Positions 33,138 through 43,034 are shown, numbered from the stretch's first letter. The stretch is 64,000 nt of DNA from Methanobacterium sp. SMA-27 (GCF_000744455.1 NZ_JQLY01000001.1:1612001-1676000); one strand, 5' to 3'. Notes: generated from the letters alone by a model not told the origin. A program made the numbers and translations.

Positions 33138-33488
33138 TTAAAGCCCCTTGTTCAAGATTTTTATTTTAAGTTCCCTTGCCTTTTCAAGCATGGTTATCTT
33201 CTTTCTGGTACCTACAGTGGAGCTGATCCTACCTGCCTGAGTACTTGGATCCAGTTTTTCAAGTTCTGCAACATTGCAGACAAGAATATCTTCGAATCCT
33301 GAAGGGTGAAGTCCCCTTAAATTTCTTGGGGTTCTGTAACCAATAGAGGGCATAGCAGGCTTTCGTGCCTCATATCTTCTTCTTTTACTTGTTTTACCCT
33401 TGGGTTTTCTGTATGTTTCCCCGAGTTTTTTGTACCTGAACCATTCTTGTCTTTTGAAGTTTGGTCTTTTGGTTTTTCTTATCATCAT
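33138..33488 (-). CDS. rpl32e: 50S ribosomal protein L32e (eL32)
   Basis: The 116-residue protein has RPNFKRQEWFRYKKLGETYRKPKG and PSIGYRTPRNLRGLHPSGFE, typical of archaeal L32e, which usually has a shorter or longer N-terminal extension. Two adjacent ATG codons (33488 and 33485) follow GGTGATC. It is the last gene before the 316-base spacer. Confidence 0.95.
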   Translation of the reverse strand: MMIRKTKRPNFKRQEWFRYKKLGETYRKPKGKTSKRRRYEARKPAMPSIGYRTPRNLRGLHPSGFEDILVCNVAELEKLDPSTQAGRISSTVGTRKKITMLEKARELKIKILNKGL

Positions 33489-33499
33489 GGGATCACCGT

Positions 33500-34033
33500 T
33501 TATTCCTTGCTAACAAGGTATATTCCATCCTGGAACACCCTTGGGTCTCTTCCCTTTATTTTTGTAGCCTGTTCCATGTTGGCCATTGTCTGCCCAACAT
33601 GTTCCTTGTTAATTCCGCTGACTATAACTTCGTCACCTTTAATTTGGACTTTAACATCCCCAACTATTTTAGATGATCTTGGATGCCTTTCACCAAGGAA
33701 GTTTTCGATGGTAATTTTATTTCCAGCAGTTTTAACTGTCATTGGGAAATGAGCGTAAACAATTTTCATATTGTAAGTAAACCCATCTGTTAATCCTATG
33801 ATCATGTTCCTGATATGGGATCTTATGGTTCCTAACATGGCTTTATCCTTCTTTTTAGGGAAGCGTGCTTCAACCACTACTTTTTCATCTTCTACTTTAA
33901 TCTGGATGGATTTATTGTTGAAGTTCCGTGTTAGAGTTCCCTTTGATCCTTTAACGGTCACTGCTTTGTCTACTGTGACATCTATTCCTTCTGGAATTGG
34001 GATTTCCTCCCTAAGAATCGTTACTTGAGCCAT
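33500..34033 (-). CDS. rpl6: 50S ribosomal protein L6 (uL6)
   Basis: The 177-residue protein sits near the factor-binding site. Both L6 repeats are visible; the first has PEGIDVTVDKAVTVKGSKGTLTRNF and the second the KIKGRDPRVFQDGIYLVSKE end of the archaeal form. It lies between rps8 and rpl32e. Confidence 0.96.
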   Translation of the reverse strand: MAQVTILREEIPIPEGIDVTVDKAVTVKGSKGTLTRNFNNKSIQIKVEDEKVVVEARFPKKKDKAMLGTIRSHIRNMIIGLTDGFTYNMKIVYAHFPMTVKTAGNKITIENFLGERHPRSSKIVGDVKVQIKGDEVIVSGINKEHVGQTMANMEQATKIKGRDPRVFQDGIYLVSKE

Positions 34034-34042
34034 TTTATCACC

Positions 34043-34435
34043 TTAGTAAACATATACGAGTAATCTACCGCCAATACCCTTTTCTTTGGCTTCCCTGTGG
34101 GTCATAATACCCTCGGGGGTTGTTAATATAATTGTTCCAAAGTTTTTGGATGGTAGAAACCTCTTTTCAAATTTTTCAAATTCATCTTTCTTAACGGCGT
34201 GTCTTGGCTTTATTACACCGCACTTGTTTATGTTTCCTTCTAATTCGACCATGAACTGTCCTGCTTTGTCATCGTCGACGAATTCAAATTCACCGATATA
34301 TCCTTCTTTTTGCATTGTCCTTAAAACATGGCCAATCATCTTAGATGCGGGTCGGATTGTACATCTTTTATTTCCCTGCATCTCGTTGTTTCTCATGTTT
34401 GTAAGTGCATCTGCAAGAGGATCCATAAGAGTCAA
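34043..34435 (-). CDS. rps8: 30S ribosomal protein S8 (uS8)
   Basis: The 130-residue protein binds the central domain of 16S r[18 protein letters not shown] and the ending GGRLLVYVY are archaeal S8. I place the start at a TTG (34435), giving the usual M-T-L-M-D-P-L N terminus, because GAGGTG lies five bases upstream; the ATG three codons later is too far from it. A GTG at 34444 would overlap the ribosome site. Confidence 0.93.
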   Translation of the reverse strand: MTLMDPLADALTNMRNNEMQGNKRCTIRPASKMIGHVLRTMQKEGYIGEFEFVDDDKAGQFMVELEGNINKCGVIKPRHAVKKDEFEKFEKRFLPSKNFGTIILTTPEGIMTHREAKEKGIGGRLLVYVY

Positions 34436-34447
34436 ATTATACACCTC

Positions 34448-34591
34448 TTAGTTATATTTTTTAAATCCAATTCTAGCTGCAAGTTCTCTGAAGCATTGTC
34501 TGCACAACATAAGATTGTACCTTCTGACTAAAGCTGAATGATCATTACATCTGCTGCATTTCCTTGAAGCTTTTCCGTATTTTCTTGGCAA
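34448..34591 (-). CDS. rps14: 30S ribosomal protein S14 (uS14, zinc type)
   Basis: The short 47-residue protein starts at a TTG with GGTGAT just upstream and reads PRKYGKASRKCSRCNDH, then LCRQCFRELAARIGFKKYN. The four cysteines (CSRC and CRQC) bind zinc as in the archaeal form. It lies between rpl5 and rps8, its usual place. Confidence 0.94.
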   Translation of the reverse strand: MPRKYGKASRKCSRCNDHSALVRRYNLMLCRQCFRELAARIGFKKYN

Positions 34592-34599
34592 TTTATCAC

Positions 34600-35106
34600 C
34601 TATTCTATATTAACCTGGAATTCTTTCTTCATGAATTCCATTGTCTCTTCTTTCGTGACCTGGTGTTTACTTGGAACTTTTTTGTGCTGGATCCTTCTTC
34701 TTTTAATCCTGTAACCTGGTTTTTCAAAGGTTACTGCAACATTCATACCAAATATACCTATATCAGGATCGTAACGCATTCCTGGAATGTCAATGTGCTC
34801 TTCTATACCGAATGCAACATTACCTTGCGTATCAAACTGGCTGGCTTTTAACCTGTTTCCAATTCCATCAAGTACCATTTTAACAGCTTTATCAGCTTTT
34901 TCATTTCTGAGTGTAACTTTACATGCTATAGGCTGTCCCTTCCTTATTCCAAATTCAGGGTTGGTGACCTTACTTATGGTTCGTACCGGTTTCTGGTCTG
35001 TGATGTTTACTAGGAGTTGCTCAGCCCTTGCAAGTCTTTCTCCACTTTCGCCGACTCCAATGTTCACTGTTGCCTTTGCTATTTTCACGCCTTCCATCTG
35101 GTTCAT
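34600..35106 (-). CDS. rpl5: 50S ribosomal protein L5 (uL5)
   Basis: The 168-residue protein contacts 5S rRNA and the P-site tRNA. It has [22 protein letters not shown] and the [24 protein letters not shown] segment of the archaeal L11 type. The ATG follows the rps4e stop codon directly. Confidence 0.96.
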   Translation of the reverse strand: MNQMEGVKIAKATVNIGVGESGERLARAEQLLVNITDQKPVRTISKVTNPEFGIRKGQPIACKVTLRNEKADKAVKMVLDGIGNRLKASQFDTQGNVAFGIEEHIDIPGMRYDPDIGIFGMNVAVTFEKPGYRIKRRRIQHKKVPSKHQVTKEETMEFMKKEFQVNIE

Positions 35107-35832
35107 TTACTTGCCCCCAGGTAGTGAAATAACCGGCTTATCTGTTCCAAGAACAAATACATAGTCTGCTAGTGTTAGAAATGTTCCATCGTCTGTCTCT
35201 ATCTCTACAGTGTTTGGTTTGGATGATTTGGTTATGTTGATTTCTTTAACTTTACCAAGTTCTCCTATGTGTTTACCACCAGTAATGAGACCGACTGTAC
35301 CACTTTCGAATTTTATGTGATCGGTAACTGTTTGATCTGGAATTTCCACAACAACAACATCTCCAGAACTGTATGCTTTTTCAACAACGGAGTTTCTTCC
35401 ATCGTGGAGATTGAGTTGTGTTTTACCACCTTTTATTGTGGATATATCTGTGATCATACATAGTTTAAATTCTGCATTTTCCTTGCTTATTGGATGCAGT
35501 ATGAGTCTTCCTTTGTGATCTGGAAGTACCCTGTAAACCTTTTCAGCTTTAGGTAATGAAATTACATCCATGAATCCCACGGGGAATTTGTAATCTTTTC
35601 TTGCACGGCCGTCCACAAGTATATCACCGTTGTTGATGATTATTTTTGCTTCCCTTGCATTGTCTGCAACCTTTAAAATGTCCCTTACAACAATGAGTAA
35701 TGGTAATGATTCCTCAATTGCGTGTGGTCCTGCACTTGGTTTTACAGTCCACTTATCCTCTTTAGGGTGAATGGGCCAGTGCACTGGTGATTTGAATCGT
35801 TTAAGATGTTTTCTTGATCCCATCTTTGCCAT
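35107..35832 (-). CDS. rps4e: 30S ribosomal protein S4e (eS4)
   Basis: The 241-residue protein is archaeal and eukaryotic only. It begins [21 protein letters not shown], then has an S4-like RNA-binding part ([23 protein letters not shown]) and a C-terminal KOW-like domain. It is between rpl24 and rpl5. Confidence 0.96.
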   Translation of the reverse strand: MAKMGSRKHLKRFKSPVHWPIHPKEDKWTVKPSAGPHAIEESLPLLIVVRDILKVADNAREAKIIINNGDILVDGRARKDYKFPVGFMDVISLPKAEKVYRVLPDHKGRLILHPISKENAEFKLCMITDISTIKGGKTQLNLHDGRNSVVEKAYSSGDVVVVEIPDQTVTDHIKFESGTVGLITGGKHIGELGKVKEINITKSSKPNTVEIETDDGTFLTLADYVFVLGTDKPVISLPGGK

Positions 35833-35833
35833 G

Positions 35834-36187
35834 TTATCCCTTCCTCTCTACTATATCGTTTCTTTCATCGTCTTCCATATCGAGTTCAATGATCATTAAA
35901 TTTGATGGATGAACTGCATGGTAGACTTTGTTACCATCGGGTTTCTGTACTGACATACCCTCAATCATGACACGATAATTTTTAAGGTCCACTTTTTCAA
36001 CTTTTCCTTCGTGGTCCTTGAAATCGCCACGCATAACCTTTACTGTGTCACCTTTTTTAACAGGAAGAGATCTTCTTCTGTACTGCTCCCTGAGTTCTTC
36101 AGCAAGTGTTACGCTCATTAATTTATGGCGTATGTGTAATGGTGCCTTATAAATAAATTTCCTTTGTTTTCTTGGCTGTGTTGACAT
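35834..36187 (-). CDS. rpl24: 50S ribosomal protein L24 (uL24)
   Basis: The 117-residue protein starts 50S assembly. It has [21 protein letters not shown] and a KOW motif [32 protein letters not shown] precedes the ATG. It ends one base before rps4e starts. Confidence 0.96.
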   Translation of the reverse strand: MSTQPRKQRKFIYKAPLHIRHKLMSVTLAEELREQYRRRSLPVKKGDTVKVMRGDFKDHEGKVEKVDLKNYRVMIEGMSVQKPDGNKVYHAVHPSNLMIIELDMEDDERNDIVERKG

Positions 36188-36205
36188 ATATTATCACCTT
36201 TAATT

Positions 36206-36604
36206 TTATACTATGATGCTGGCAGCACTTCCAATAGCAGGCCATCTGTCAGCTGCTTCCTTTGCTATAGGTCCCCTTATTTCTGAACCTTTAAGCACCC
36301 CTTCAGGACTTACTATCACTGCAGCGTTATCTTCAAATTTGATTCTTAAGCCGTCAGCCCTTTTGAATTCTTTTTTCTGTCTGACCACAACAGCTGTTGT
36401 GACCTCTTTTCTCATGTCAACGGTACCTTTTTTAACAGTGATTACAATCATGTCACCGACACCAGCAGGTGCTAATCTTCTTCTAACACCCTTGTATCCT
36501 TTGACAGCTATGATTTCAACTTCCCTTGCACCGGTGTTGTCTATACACTGTAATCTTGCACCTATTGGGAGTGCTTTTGTAACGTTGGAGGTAATTGCCT
36601 TCAT
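36206..36604 (-). CDS. rpl14: 50S ribosomal protein L14 (uL14)
   Basis: The 132-residue protein lies at an intersubunit bridge. [22 protein letters not shown] and [23 protein letters not shown] are highly conserved. It follows rps17 by two bases and has GGGAGAAG upstream. Confidence 0.97.
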   Translation of the reverse strand: MKAITSNVTKALPIGARLQCIDNTGAREVEIIAVKGYKGVRRRLAPAGVGDMIVITVKKGTVDMRKEVTTAVVVRQKKEFKRADGLRIKFEDNAAVIVSPEGVLKGSEIRGPIAKEAADRWPAIGSAASIIV

Positions 36605-36606
36605 TT

Positions 36607-36927
36607 TTACTCTTCTCCCTTAACTTCCACCAATACGAAATGTTTGGTTTTGCTCAAAGGTCTGCATTCTGCTATTTTAACAGAGTCTCCAATCTTAACT
36701 TCTAAACAGTCAGGTTTGTGAGCGCTGATCTTTGATTTCCTTTTTTCGTATCTCTCGTATTTACTGATGAATTTATAATAACTCCTTTCTACTGTAATGG
36801 TCCTTTCTGCTTTATCACTTGTAACTATTCCTTCAAGAATTTGACCCCTCACTGGGAGGGTTCCATGAAAGGGACAGTTGGGATCATCACATTCTATTTT
36901 TGGTTCTTTAACGTCGATACCAACCAT
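36607..36927 (-). CDS. rps17: 30S ribosomal protein S17 (uS17)
   Basis: The 106-residue archaeal form begins with a short extension containing [21 protein letters not shown], and has the S17 core with [36 protein letters not shown]. The extra cysteines in the N-terminal part are typical of archaea. It precedes rpl14. Confidence 0.96.
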   Translation of the reverse strand: MVGIDVKEPKIECDDPNCPFHGTLPVRGQILEGIVTSDKAERTITVERSYYKFISKYERYEKRKSKISAHKPDCLEVKIGDSVKIAECRPLSKTKHFVLVEVKGEE

Positions 36928-37035
36928 TTTATCACCTGATATGTCCTTTTATTTTATTAATATACAATTTAAAATTTTATTGTTGAATTTTTTATGAGTA
37001 TGTTCCATGAGATTGATTGTTTTTATTGAATGCCT

Positions 37036-37317
37036 TCAAAACTTTCTGAATTTCTTTTTAATTCTGTCTTCAGGGCGAGCAACGATTATGCTTCCGTCAA
37101 TTTCAACAACCGTATTATCTGGCAGTGTGAATTGAAAAGTTACAACGTTTTTAGGAATGATTTTTTCACATCCCTCAACATCCTCCACCTTAATGGTGTT
37201 TTTTGTTTCGTCGATAACTTCTCCTTTGATTCCTGTGAAACCTTCATGTGAGCTTTTAACAACCTCAACATTCAGTCCCACAAATTCGTGCCGGAATATG
37301 TTTTGTGGAGTGATCAT
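37036..37317 (-). CDS. rnp1: RNase P protein component 1 (Rpp29/Pop4)
   Basis: The 93-residue protein is a subunit of archaeal RNase P, which matures the 5' ends of tRNAs. RHEFVGLNVEVVKSSHEGFTGIKGEVIDETKNT is the Rpp29 core, a Sm-like barrel. The ATG has GGTGGAAC upstream. It lies between rps17 and the eIF1-like gene, its usual place in euryarchaea. Confidence 0.93.
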   Translation of the reverse strand: MITPQNIFRHEFVGLNVEVVKSSHEGFTGIKGEVIDETKNTIKVEDVEGCEKIIPKNVVTFQFTLPDNTVVEIDGSIIVARPEDRIKKKFRKF

Positions 37318-37376
37318 GTTCCACCATGGAATTTATGGTAAGACATAGGTAAAAACATAGAAATTTTCCATGTTTC

Positions 37377-37715
37377 TTATCTGCGTCTTTTCCTTCCCCT
37401 ATCTTCTCTGTCTTTTATCTCGATGGTGTCTGAAGAAAAGCCCATGTTAGCCAGAACTTCTTTGACCCTTCTTTTATGGTCACCTTGAAGTTCGATTTGG
37501 CCTTTTTTGGCTGTTCCTCCACAGGCACATTTTGCCTTAAGTTCCTTTGTTAGTTCCTTTATATCAATATCGTGCTCATCTATACCCTCAACAATGGTCA
37601 TCAGTTTTCCGAATCTTCTTCTAACTGTATAGACCTTTACCTTTTGAATTTCTCTGGCTATCTCCTCGCAGACGCAAAGTTCTTCAGGAAGACCGCATAT
37701 CTCACAGACTTTCAT
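37377..37715 (-). CDS. Translation initiation factor aIF1-like (SUI1)
   Basis: The 112-residue protein has an SUI1 fold: [14 protein letters not shown] and [26 protein letters not shown], as in eIF1/YciH. A cysteine set at the N terminus ([15 protein letters not shown]) may bind metal and is common in archaeal forms. It would help start-codon selection on the small subunit. GGAGAAA lies upstream of the ATG. It lies between rpl29 and rnp1. Confidence 0.92.
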   Translation of the reverse strand: MKVCEICGLPEELCVCEEIAREIQKVKVYTVRRRFGKLMTIVEGIDEHDIDIKELTKELKAKCACGGTAKKGQIELQGDHKRRVKEVLANMGFSSDTIEIKDREDRGRKRRR

Positions 37716-37720
37716 CGATT

Positions 37721-37927
37721 TTATTTCTCCTGCTGTTTTTCATTCATTATGGTAAGGACACGTGCGATTGTTCGTTTAAGTTCCTTTATTTTACCTGGAT
37801 TTTCATAAACCCCTGCAGCGGCACTCTTTGAGATATTCTTAGAATGTTCAGCTTTGAGTTCATCCAGTTTCTTCTGGATCTCATCCATCTCCATTACCCG
37901 TATTTCCTTGCTTCTTAATATTACCAT
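37721..37927 (-). CDS. rpl29: 50S ribosomal protein L29 (uL29)
   Basis: The 68-residue protein has [25 protein letters not shown] and ends with [20 protein letters not shown] use the ATG at 37927, preceded by GGATG at the right distance; a longer frame to 37963 would add 12 residues absent from the family. It lies between rps3 and the aIF1-like gene. Confidence 0.93.
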   Translation of the reverse strand: MVILRSKEIRVMEMDEIQKKLDELKAEHSKNISKSAAAGVYENPGKIKELKRTIARVLTIMNEKQQEK

Positions 37928-37975
37928 TTCTCTACATCCTTTTATAACTTGTGATAATTTCACACAGATTATAGT

Positions 37976-38989
37976 TTATTCTGATTTATCGCCCTTTTCA
38001 GTGGTTTCTTCTGTTTTAGAAGCTTCCTGAGTTTTGGATTCATCCTCATCTTCAGGTTTGGTTTCTTCTTCAGATTCATCTTCTACTGGAACCTCTTCAG
38101 TGGTTTCAGCTTCTGCTTTTTTCTCTTCAGATTCTTCAGATTCTTCCTCAACTGGAGCTTCTTCAGTGGTTTCAGCTTCTGGTTCTTCAGATGCTTCTTC
38201 AACTGGAGCCTCTTCTATTGTTTCTGGTTCCTCTGAAACTTCTTCCAGTTCTTCTACTGCTTCTTCGATGATGTCTACTTCTGCTGATTCTTCTGCTGCT
38301 TCTTCAACAATTTCTTCCACAACACTTTCAACTGTTTCCATCTTATCTGGTGTTGCTTCTACTTCAACAGTTTTTTCAACAACAGGTTCTTCAATTTCAA
38401 TCTGTAAGATGTCAACTTTATCTGGTAAAACTACATCTGGAGGCATTATTCGAACGTTAATTCCAAGCACACCTGGCTTGAGTTGTACTGTTGCAAATCC
38501 ATGTCTCACAAATCTGATGGATGGTTCTCCACATTTTTTGATGTAACCATCTGAAAATTTGGCACAAGCAGATCTTGAACCCCTTATTTTTCCAGAGATG
38601 GTTACTTCAACACCCTGGGCTCCTGCGCCCATGATTCTACGTAGTGCAGTGTAAGCAACTCTTCTGAAGTGCATTCCCCTCTGGAGCATGGCAGCTATTT
38701 TATGTGCCATTATCTTAGGGTTGAGTTCTGGTATGTCGACTTCTTTAACCTCTACTTGAGGGTTTTCGAGACCGTAATCGGTTTTAAGATTTTGGGTTAT
38801 GCTTCGGACGGTTTTTCCACCTCGTCCTATTACCATACCCGGTCTTTCTGCGTAAACAACAACCATTGTACCGAGAGGAGTTACTTGAATTTCCATTCCA
38901 CCGTAACCTGCCCTTTCAAGCTCGTTTTCAAGGTATTCGTCTATTCTTGTTCTTTTAAGTCCTTCTGTTACGAAATCCTTTTCAATCAT
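37976..38989 (-). CDS. rps3: 30S ribosomal protein S3 (uS3) with long acidic tail
   Basis: The first 200 residues are normal archaeal S3: a KH domain with the GXXG loop GRGG (RPGMVIGRGGKTVRSIT, near 50-64) and the C-terminal S3 domain. Residues from about 200 to 337 form a low-complexity tail of Glu, Ser, Thr, Ala and Pro with repeated TTEEAPVEEESEE-like units. Most archaeal S3 proteins end near 210-250. The tail probably stays disordered at the mRNA entry side. The ATG has GAGGC upstream and follows rpl22 by five bases. Confidence 0.95.
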   Translation of the reverse strand: MIEKDFVTEGLKRTRIDEYLENELERAGYGGMEIQVTPLGTMVVVYAERPGMVIGRGGKTVRSITQNLKTDYGLENPQVEVKEVDIPELNPKIMAHKIAAMLQRGMHFRRVAYTALRRIMGAGAQGVEVTISGKIRGSRSACAKFSDGYIKKCGEPSIRFVRHGFATVQLKPGVLGINVRIMPPDVVLPDKVDILQIEIEEPVVEKTVEVEATPDKMETVESVVEEIVEEAAEESAEVDIIEEAVEELEEVSEEPETIEEAPVEEASEEPEAETTEEAPVEEESEESEEKKAEAETTEEVPVEDESEEETKPEDEDESKTQEASKTEETTEKGDKSE

Positions 38990-38994
38990 TGAAT

Positions 38995-39456
38995 CTATGC
39001 CTCCCCTAGAACTACTTGTATATGGGTTGTTGGTGTGTTAAATGGACTAGCCCTTCCAAATGCCCTTGCAGTCCATCCCCTTATGATGTAACCACGGTGG
39101 CTGGATATATGAACTATTTTAAGGTCTTCTGTATTTAGGCCCTTGTATTCTGCATTTGCCTCGGCGTTATCCAGTACCTGAAGTATGTGCTCAGCAGCTT
39201 TTACTGGGTAACGTCCTGTTGGCCATCCTACAAGCCCTCTTTTATGTCCTACTTTTTTATTGTGTCTTTTAAATGGTACAGGAGTTTCTTTTTTCATAAC
39301 TCTCTCTAGGAATTCCTTTGCATCGTCGAGGTGCATTCCCCTTATGGTACGGCATATCTCAACAGAATGCTTTGGGGAAATCTTAAGAGCTTTCCCTGCA
39401 GCCTTTGCTGTTTTTCCTTTGTACTCATCTTGATAAGCGTATTCGATCTTCGCCAT
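38995..39456 (-). CDS. rpl22: 50S ribosomal protein L22 (uL22)
   Basis: The 153-residue archaeal form lines the peptide exit tunnel. [29 protein letters not shown] and the loop [24 protein letters not shown] are typical. GGAGAAG precedes the ATG. Confidence 0.96.
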   Translation of the reverse strand: MAKIEYAYQDEYKGKTAKAAGKALKISPKHSVEICRTIRGMHLDDAKEFLERVMKKETPVPFKRHNKKVGHKRGLVGWPTGRYPVKAAEHILQVLDNAEANAEYKGLNTEDLKIVHISSHRGYIIRGWTARAFGRASPFNTPTTHIQVVLGEA

Positions 39457-39468
39457 TGTAACTTCTCC

Positions 39469-39882
39469 TTATTTAAGCGGCACGAACATGGATGATCTTG
39501 TTGCACCCATACCTGGATCTCCGTGCTGAACCCTCTGCCTTGTGATTGCAAATTCACCAAAGTAACATCCAATCATTTCTGGTTGAATAGTTACATCAAC
39601 AAATTCCTTTCCACTGTAGATTCCAAAGGTCATTCCAACCATTTCAGGAAGTACAATCATGTCTCTGCAGTGTGTTTTTATTATCTGTGGCCTACCATCC
39701 TTTCTAGGTCCATCTTTTTTGATCTTCCTTATCTTCTCCAGAACCTTCTTTTGCCTAGGCAAAAATCCTCTTTTGAGGGATCTTCTCTGCCTTGATGGTA
39801 ATAGTTGTATAACATTGTCCAGTGGCATGTCCTGCAGTTCTTCCAATGTGTAACCGCGATAGTTAAATACTTTTCTTGCCAA
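39469..39882 (-). CDS. rps19: 30S ribosomal protein S19 (uS19)
   Basis: The 137-residue protein has [31 protein letters not shown] and [17 protein letters not shown], as in archaeal S19. The start is TTG with GGAGGAGA upstream. It is between rpl2 and rpl22. Confidence 0.96.
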   Translation of the reverse strand: MARKVFNYRGYTLEELQDMPLDNVIQLLPSRQRRSLKRGFLPRQKKVLEKIRKIKKDGPRKDGRPQIIKTHCRDMIVLPEMVGMTFGIYSGKEFVDVTIQPEMIGCYFGEFAITRQRVQHGDPGMGATRSSMFVPLK

Positions 39883-39937
39883 TTAGTCTCCTCCTAATCC
39901 TTTTTTTATCCGTTTTATTCATTAATTTAATGGAGAG

Positions 39938-40663
39938 TTATCTCCTTCTACCGGTTCTGCTAGCTGCTATTGAACCGACTTTTCTTCCTGCTGGTGCATG
40001 TCTTGATATTGTTGTAGGTTTACCAGGATGCTGCCTGTTTCCTCCACCATGCGGGTGATCCACTGCGTTCATTGCCACTCCTCTGACACTGACGTTCTTC
40101 TTACCCTTGGCTTTAAGTGCATGGTATCTATTACCTGCCTTAAGGAATGGTTTCTCCTTTCTTCCTCCACCTGCAACGACACCTACGGTGGCTCTGCAGC
40201 GGGGGTTGAATGCCTTTAATTCACCTGATGGTAATTCAACAATTGCCTTACCAACATCGTGTGTTATTAAAGAAGCGTAAGTTCCTGATGATCTAACGAA
40301 TCTACCGCCATCTCCAGGATGTTTTTCTAAGTTGTAAAGTGGTGTACCTTCAGGAATCTCTGCTAGTGGTAATGAGTTTCCAGGGTTAATTGGTGCTGAA
40401 ATTCCACATGCAACTTCATCATCAATCTGTATTCCTTCAGGTGCTAAAATAAGACTTTTTTCTCCATTTTCAAATTTTACAAGTGCTACAGGTGCTGTTC
40501 GACCAGGGTCGTGTATAATATCTTTTACTTTACCCTTCAGACAGCCTTCCTTTTCAAGATCATCATAGGATCTGTAGGCTATTTTTCCCCTGAATCGGTG
40601 TGATGCACTCTTGTAAGTAGGAGTTCCTCTTCCTCTTCTCTGGATTATTAATCGTTTTCCCAT
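39938..40663 (-). CDS. rpl2: 50S ribosomal protein L2 (uL2)
   Basis: The 241-residue protein contacts the peptidyl transferase centre. VRGVAMNAVDHPHGGGNRQHPGKPTT is the hallmark, including the essential His. GGAGGAA precedes the ATG. Confidence 0.97.
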   Translation of the reverse strand: MGKRLIIQRRGRGTPTYKSASHRFRGKIAYRSYDDLEKEGCLKGKVKDIIHDPGRTAPVALVKFENGEKSLILAPEGIQIDDEVACGISAPINPGNSLPLAEIPEGTPLYNLEKHPGDGGRFVRSSGTYASLITHDVGKAIVELPSGELKAFNPRCRATVGVVAGGGRKEKPFLKAGNRYHALKAKGKKNVSVRGVAMNAVDHPHGGGNRQHPGKPTTISRHAPAGRKVGSIAASRTGRRR

Positions 40664-40735
40664 TTTATTTCCTCCGTTGGGGTGTTAAGTGTCCATACTG
40701 GATTTAACATGATATAGTTATGATAAGAATAATAC

Positions 40736-40993
40736 CTAGAATACTCCCATTTTAACTGCTATATCCTCTGCACTGTGTTCTGCAGCCAGTTTTATGTAGG
40801 CAAGTTTTTGTCCCTTTAATATCTGGGTGTTAACCCTTTCAACTTTAACAGCATAAAGATCCTCAAATGCGGACTTTATCACGGTTTTATTGGCAGTTCT
40901 GCGAACTACAAAGGTTAATTCATTCTTCTGATCAATTGAATTCATACTCTTTTCTGTTAGATGTGGTTTTATTATTACTGCGTAAGGATCCAT
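40736..40993 (-). CDS. rpl23: 50S ribosomal protein L23 (uL23)
   Basis: The 85-residue protein lies by the tunnel exit and docks SRP. DPYAVIIKPHLTEKSMNSIDQKNELTFVV is typical. The ATG at 40993 has GGGG eight bases upstream; an earlier GTG lies inside that spacing. It follows rpl4. Confidence 0.95.
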   Translation of the reverse strand: MDPYAVIIKPHLTEKSMNSIDQKNELTFVVRRTANKTVIKSAFEDLYAVKVERVNTQILKGQKLAYIKLAAEHSAEDIAVKMGVF

Positions 40994-41011
40994 TTTCACT
41001 ACCCCTTTTAA

Positions 41012-41794
41012 TTACTTGAAAAGTTCTCCTAACTTTTCTACAGCTGATTTTGTGTAAATAGTGAGTCTACCAGGATGTGTTCCGGGAGCCAGGAGTTCTG
41101 CGTTGAGATTGTTCACAACAACAACATCTACACCTGCATGGTTTCTTGCGCCGAGGCTAATACCCTTATCTTCTCCAACTACCACTAGAGGGCCCTTTGG
41201 ATTTTTGTATTTCCTACCCCTCATTTTACCTCTTCCAGCTCTTATTGTTCGACCTGTTTTAGCTCTTGTAACATCGTCCATTAAACCAAGTTTCTCGAAT
41301 ATTTCACGGGTTTCTTTAGTTCTTTTAACTGTTTCGAGTTCGTCACCAACAACAAATGGTATTTGGTCTATGTTTGCTATTTTATGGCCCCTATCTTCAA
41401 CCATTTCTCTGTTTGCGGTTGCTGCGACAGCTGATCTTATTGCGAGCCTTCTTTCTTTTCTGTTGATCTTCTCGTGTATGATCCTCTCTGTCTTAGGTGG
41501 GTGTGCCTTTCTACCACCAGTTGCCTGTGGTATGAATGCTGCCTTTGAACCTGCAGGGTGTCTTGATCCCTTAACACGTGGAACCATTGCTGCACCACGG
41601 CCTGAACCAAAGGATTTAGCTGTTGTTCTTTTACCTGCCTTTGGGTCTGTTCCCCATGGCTGTATCCTAGCTGTTTGTGATGATATAACCGCCCTTTTTA
41701 TAAGGTCGGGTCTGAACACTTCCATGAAAATTTCAGGAAGTTCAATCTCTTCGACGACTTCGCCTTCCAATGAATAAACTTTGATCTTCTCCAT
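41012..41794 (-). CDS. rpl4: 50S ribosomal protein L4 (uL4)
   Basis: The 260-residue archaeal form has the exit-tunnel loop with [30 protein letters not shown], and the fold's [22 protein letters not shown]. It lies between rpl3 and rpl23. Confidence 0.96.
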   Translation of the reverse strand: MEKIKVYSLEGEVVEEIELPEIFMEVFRPDLIKRAVISSQTARIQPWGTDPKAGKRTTAKSFGSGRGAAMVPRVKGSRHPAGSKAAFIPQATGGRKAHPPKTERIIHEKINRKERRLAIRSAVAATANREMVEDRGHKIANIDQIPFVVGDELETVKRTKETREIFEKLGLMDDVTRAKTGRTIRAGRGKMRGRKYKNPKGPLVVVGEDKGISLGARNHAGVDVVVVNNLNAELLAPGTHPGRLTIYTKSAVEKLGELFK

Positions 41795-41815
41795 TTAAAT
41801 CACTCTTTATTAAGT

Positions 41816-42826
41816 TTAAACTCCCTGTTTTGAAGCTGTGCTTATGTATGTAATATTTGGTGCATCGTTATGTTTGCCTATTGGCCTTACAGCTTTTCTA
41901 AGCATTACAAGTCTTTTTGATGGTCCTGGTATTGAGCCTTTTAATACAACGTAGCCATTTTTAACTAGTCCATATTTAACAAACCCACCTTTTGGGTTTA
42001 CCTCATCCACCTGGGAGGATTCAGCAATTTTTAGGATTTTCTTGTTGTATTCAGTCCTTTTATGGTATCCCATCTGACCAGCCATTGCAACTGTCCACAT
42101 GGTCCTTGCAGGTGTCCATGGTCCAATTGAACCTACGTGACGTCCTTTACTACTTCTTGCTGCTTTTCCGTACTGGATTCTGATACCGAACCTTTTAACA
42201 GGCCCTTGGAATCCTTTACCCTTGGTAACGGCTATGGTATCTACATGTTCACCGTCTGAAAATGAGTCTCCAGGGTTGATTTCCTTTCCTAGTACGCTTT
42301 GTGCAAATTCAAGTTTATCTTCAACGGATTTACCGCCTATTCCACATTCAATTATTTCTGGTTTTTTCTTTGGAACACTTGTGAGTCTTGGTTTGGTGTG
42401 TATAAGCACCCGTATATCCTCTACTTCATCAAGTTTTTCCTTTAATTCATCCAATTTTGCATCGGCATCGTCTTTCTTAGGCAAGGTTATTTTCCTTGCA
42501 AGATCCTCATGAAGACCAGTTGCTATGATGTCAGTCATTGTTTTTAACCCACGTGTGTCTTTTTTATAGGCACGTATACCCATTACAACTACAGGTGGTG
42601 TTTCCACTATAGTTACAGGGGAAGATACTTCCATTCCTTCGGTTGGTGAGTTTTTAACGTTGTCGAGCATGGTTAAATGGGTCATCCCCACTTTGTATCC
42701 TGGAAATCCTAAGAGACAAGCTTCTTCGGTTTCAGGCCATGATCTTATTTTTGGTGTTTCTTTGGCAGCTCGCTTTCTAGGACTGAATGCCACTGATCCA
42801 CTTCTTGGTTGGTGATGTCTACTCAT
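41816..42826 (-). CDS. rpl3: 50S ribosomal protein L3 (uL3)
   Basis: The 336-residue archaeal form begins RHHQPRSGSVAFSPRKRA and carries the conserved KGKGFQGPVKRFGIR and HVGSIGPWTPARTMW. AAGGAGGT precedes the ATG. It is the first ribosomal protein gene of the superoperon, 171 bases after the SPOUT gene. Confidence 0.97.
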   Translation of the reverse strand: MSRHHQPRSGSVAFSPRKRAAKETPKIRSWPETEEACLLGFPGYKVGMTHLTMLDNVKNSPTEGMEVSSPVTIVETPPVVVMGIRAYKKDTRGLKTMTDIIATGLHEDLARKITLPKKDDADAKLDELKEKLDEVEDIRVLIHTKPRLTSVPKKKPEIIECGIGGKSVEDKLEFAQSVLGKEINPGDSFSDGEHVDTIAVTKGKGFQGPVKRFGIRIQYGKAARSSKGRHVGSIGPWTPARTMWTVAMAGQMGYHKRTEYNKKILKIAESSQVDEVNPKGGFVKYGLVKNGYVVLKGSIPGPSKRLVMLRKAVRPIGKHNDAPNITYISTASKQGV

Positions 42827-42892
42827 AATTTTACCTCCTTAATAAACTAATTTTCCAAATATCAGAGTTAATTTTTGTAAATCTGGTTTAAG

Positions 42893-43034
42893 AGCAAGTT
42901 AAACACAGATAAAGTTGATAACTACGTATGAAACGTCAAACGCAGATAAAGTTGATTAGCTACATCTAGAGCAAATTAAACACAAATATATTGTTGTTAC
43001 TCAGTGTTTAAAAGCAAGTTAAATACAGATAAAG
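42893..43034. repeat. Degenerate tandem copies of the 3' end of the SPOUT gene
   Basis: Four related units of about 22 bases (core on the plus strand GCAAGTTAAACACAGATAAAG) lie at about 42893, 42930, 42971 and 43013, with spacings of 37, 40 and 43 bases between equal positions. The last unit is the coding end of the SPOUT gene; the other three lie in the spacer before rpl3. They look like slipped or amplified copies of the gene's tail that have drifted. Confidence 0.6.

Noticed and set aside
38034..38546. Long Ser-rich plus-strand frame of 170 residues
   Set aside because: It is the antisense of the Glu-rich S3 tail; the composition is a mirror effect of repeated GAA/GAG codons.
41061..41777. 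Plus-strand frame of 238 residues opposite rpl4
   Set aside because: It lies wholly antisense to a conserved ribosomal gene, has no ribosome site, and its sequence is a shadow.
42893..43034. CRISPR-like array
   Set aside because: The units are degenerate, spacing is 37-43 bases with drifted content, one unit is coding, and no cas genes are present.
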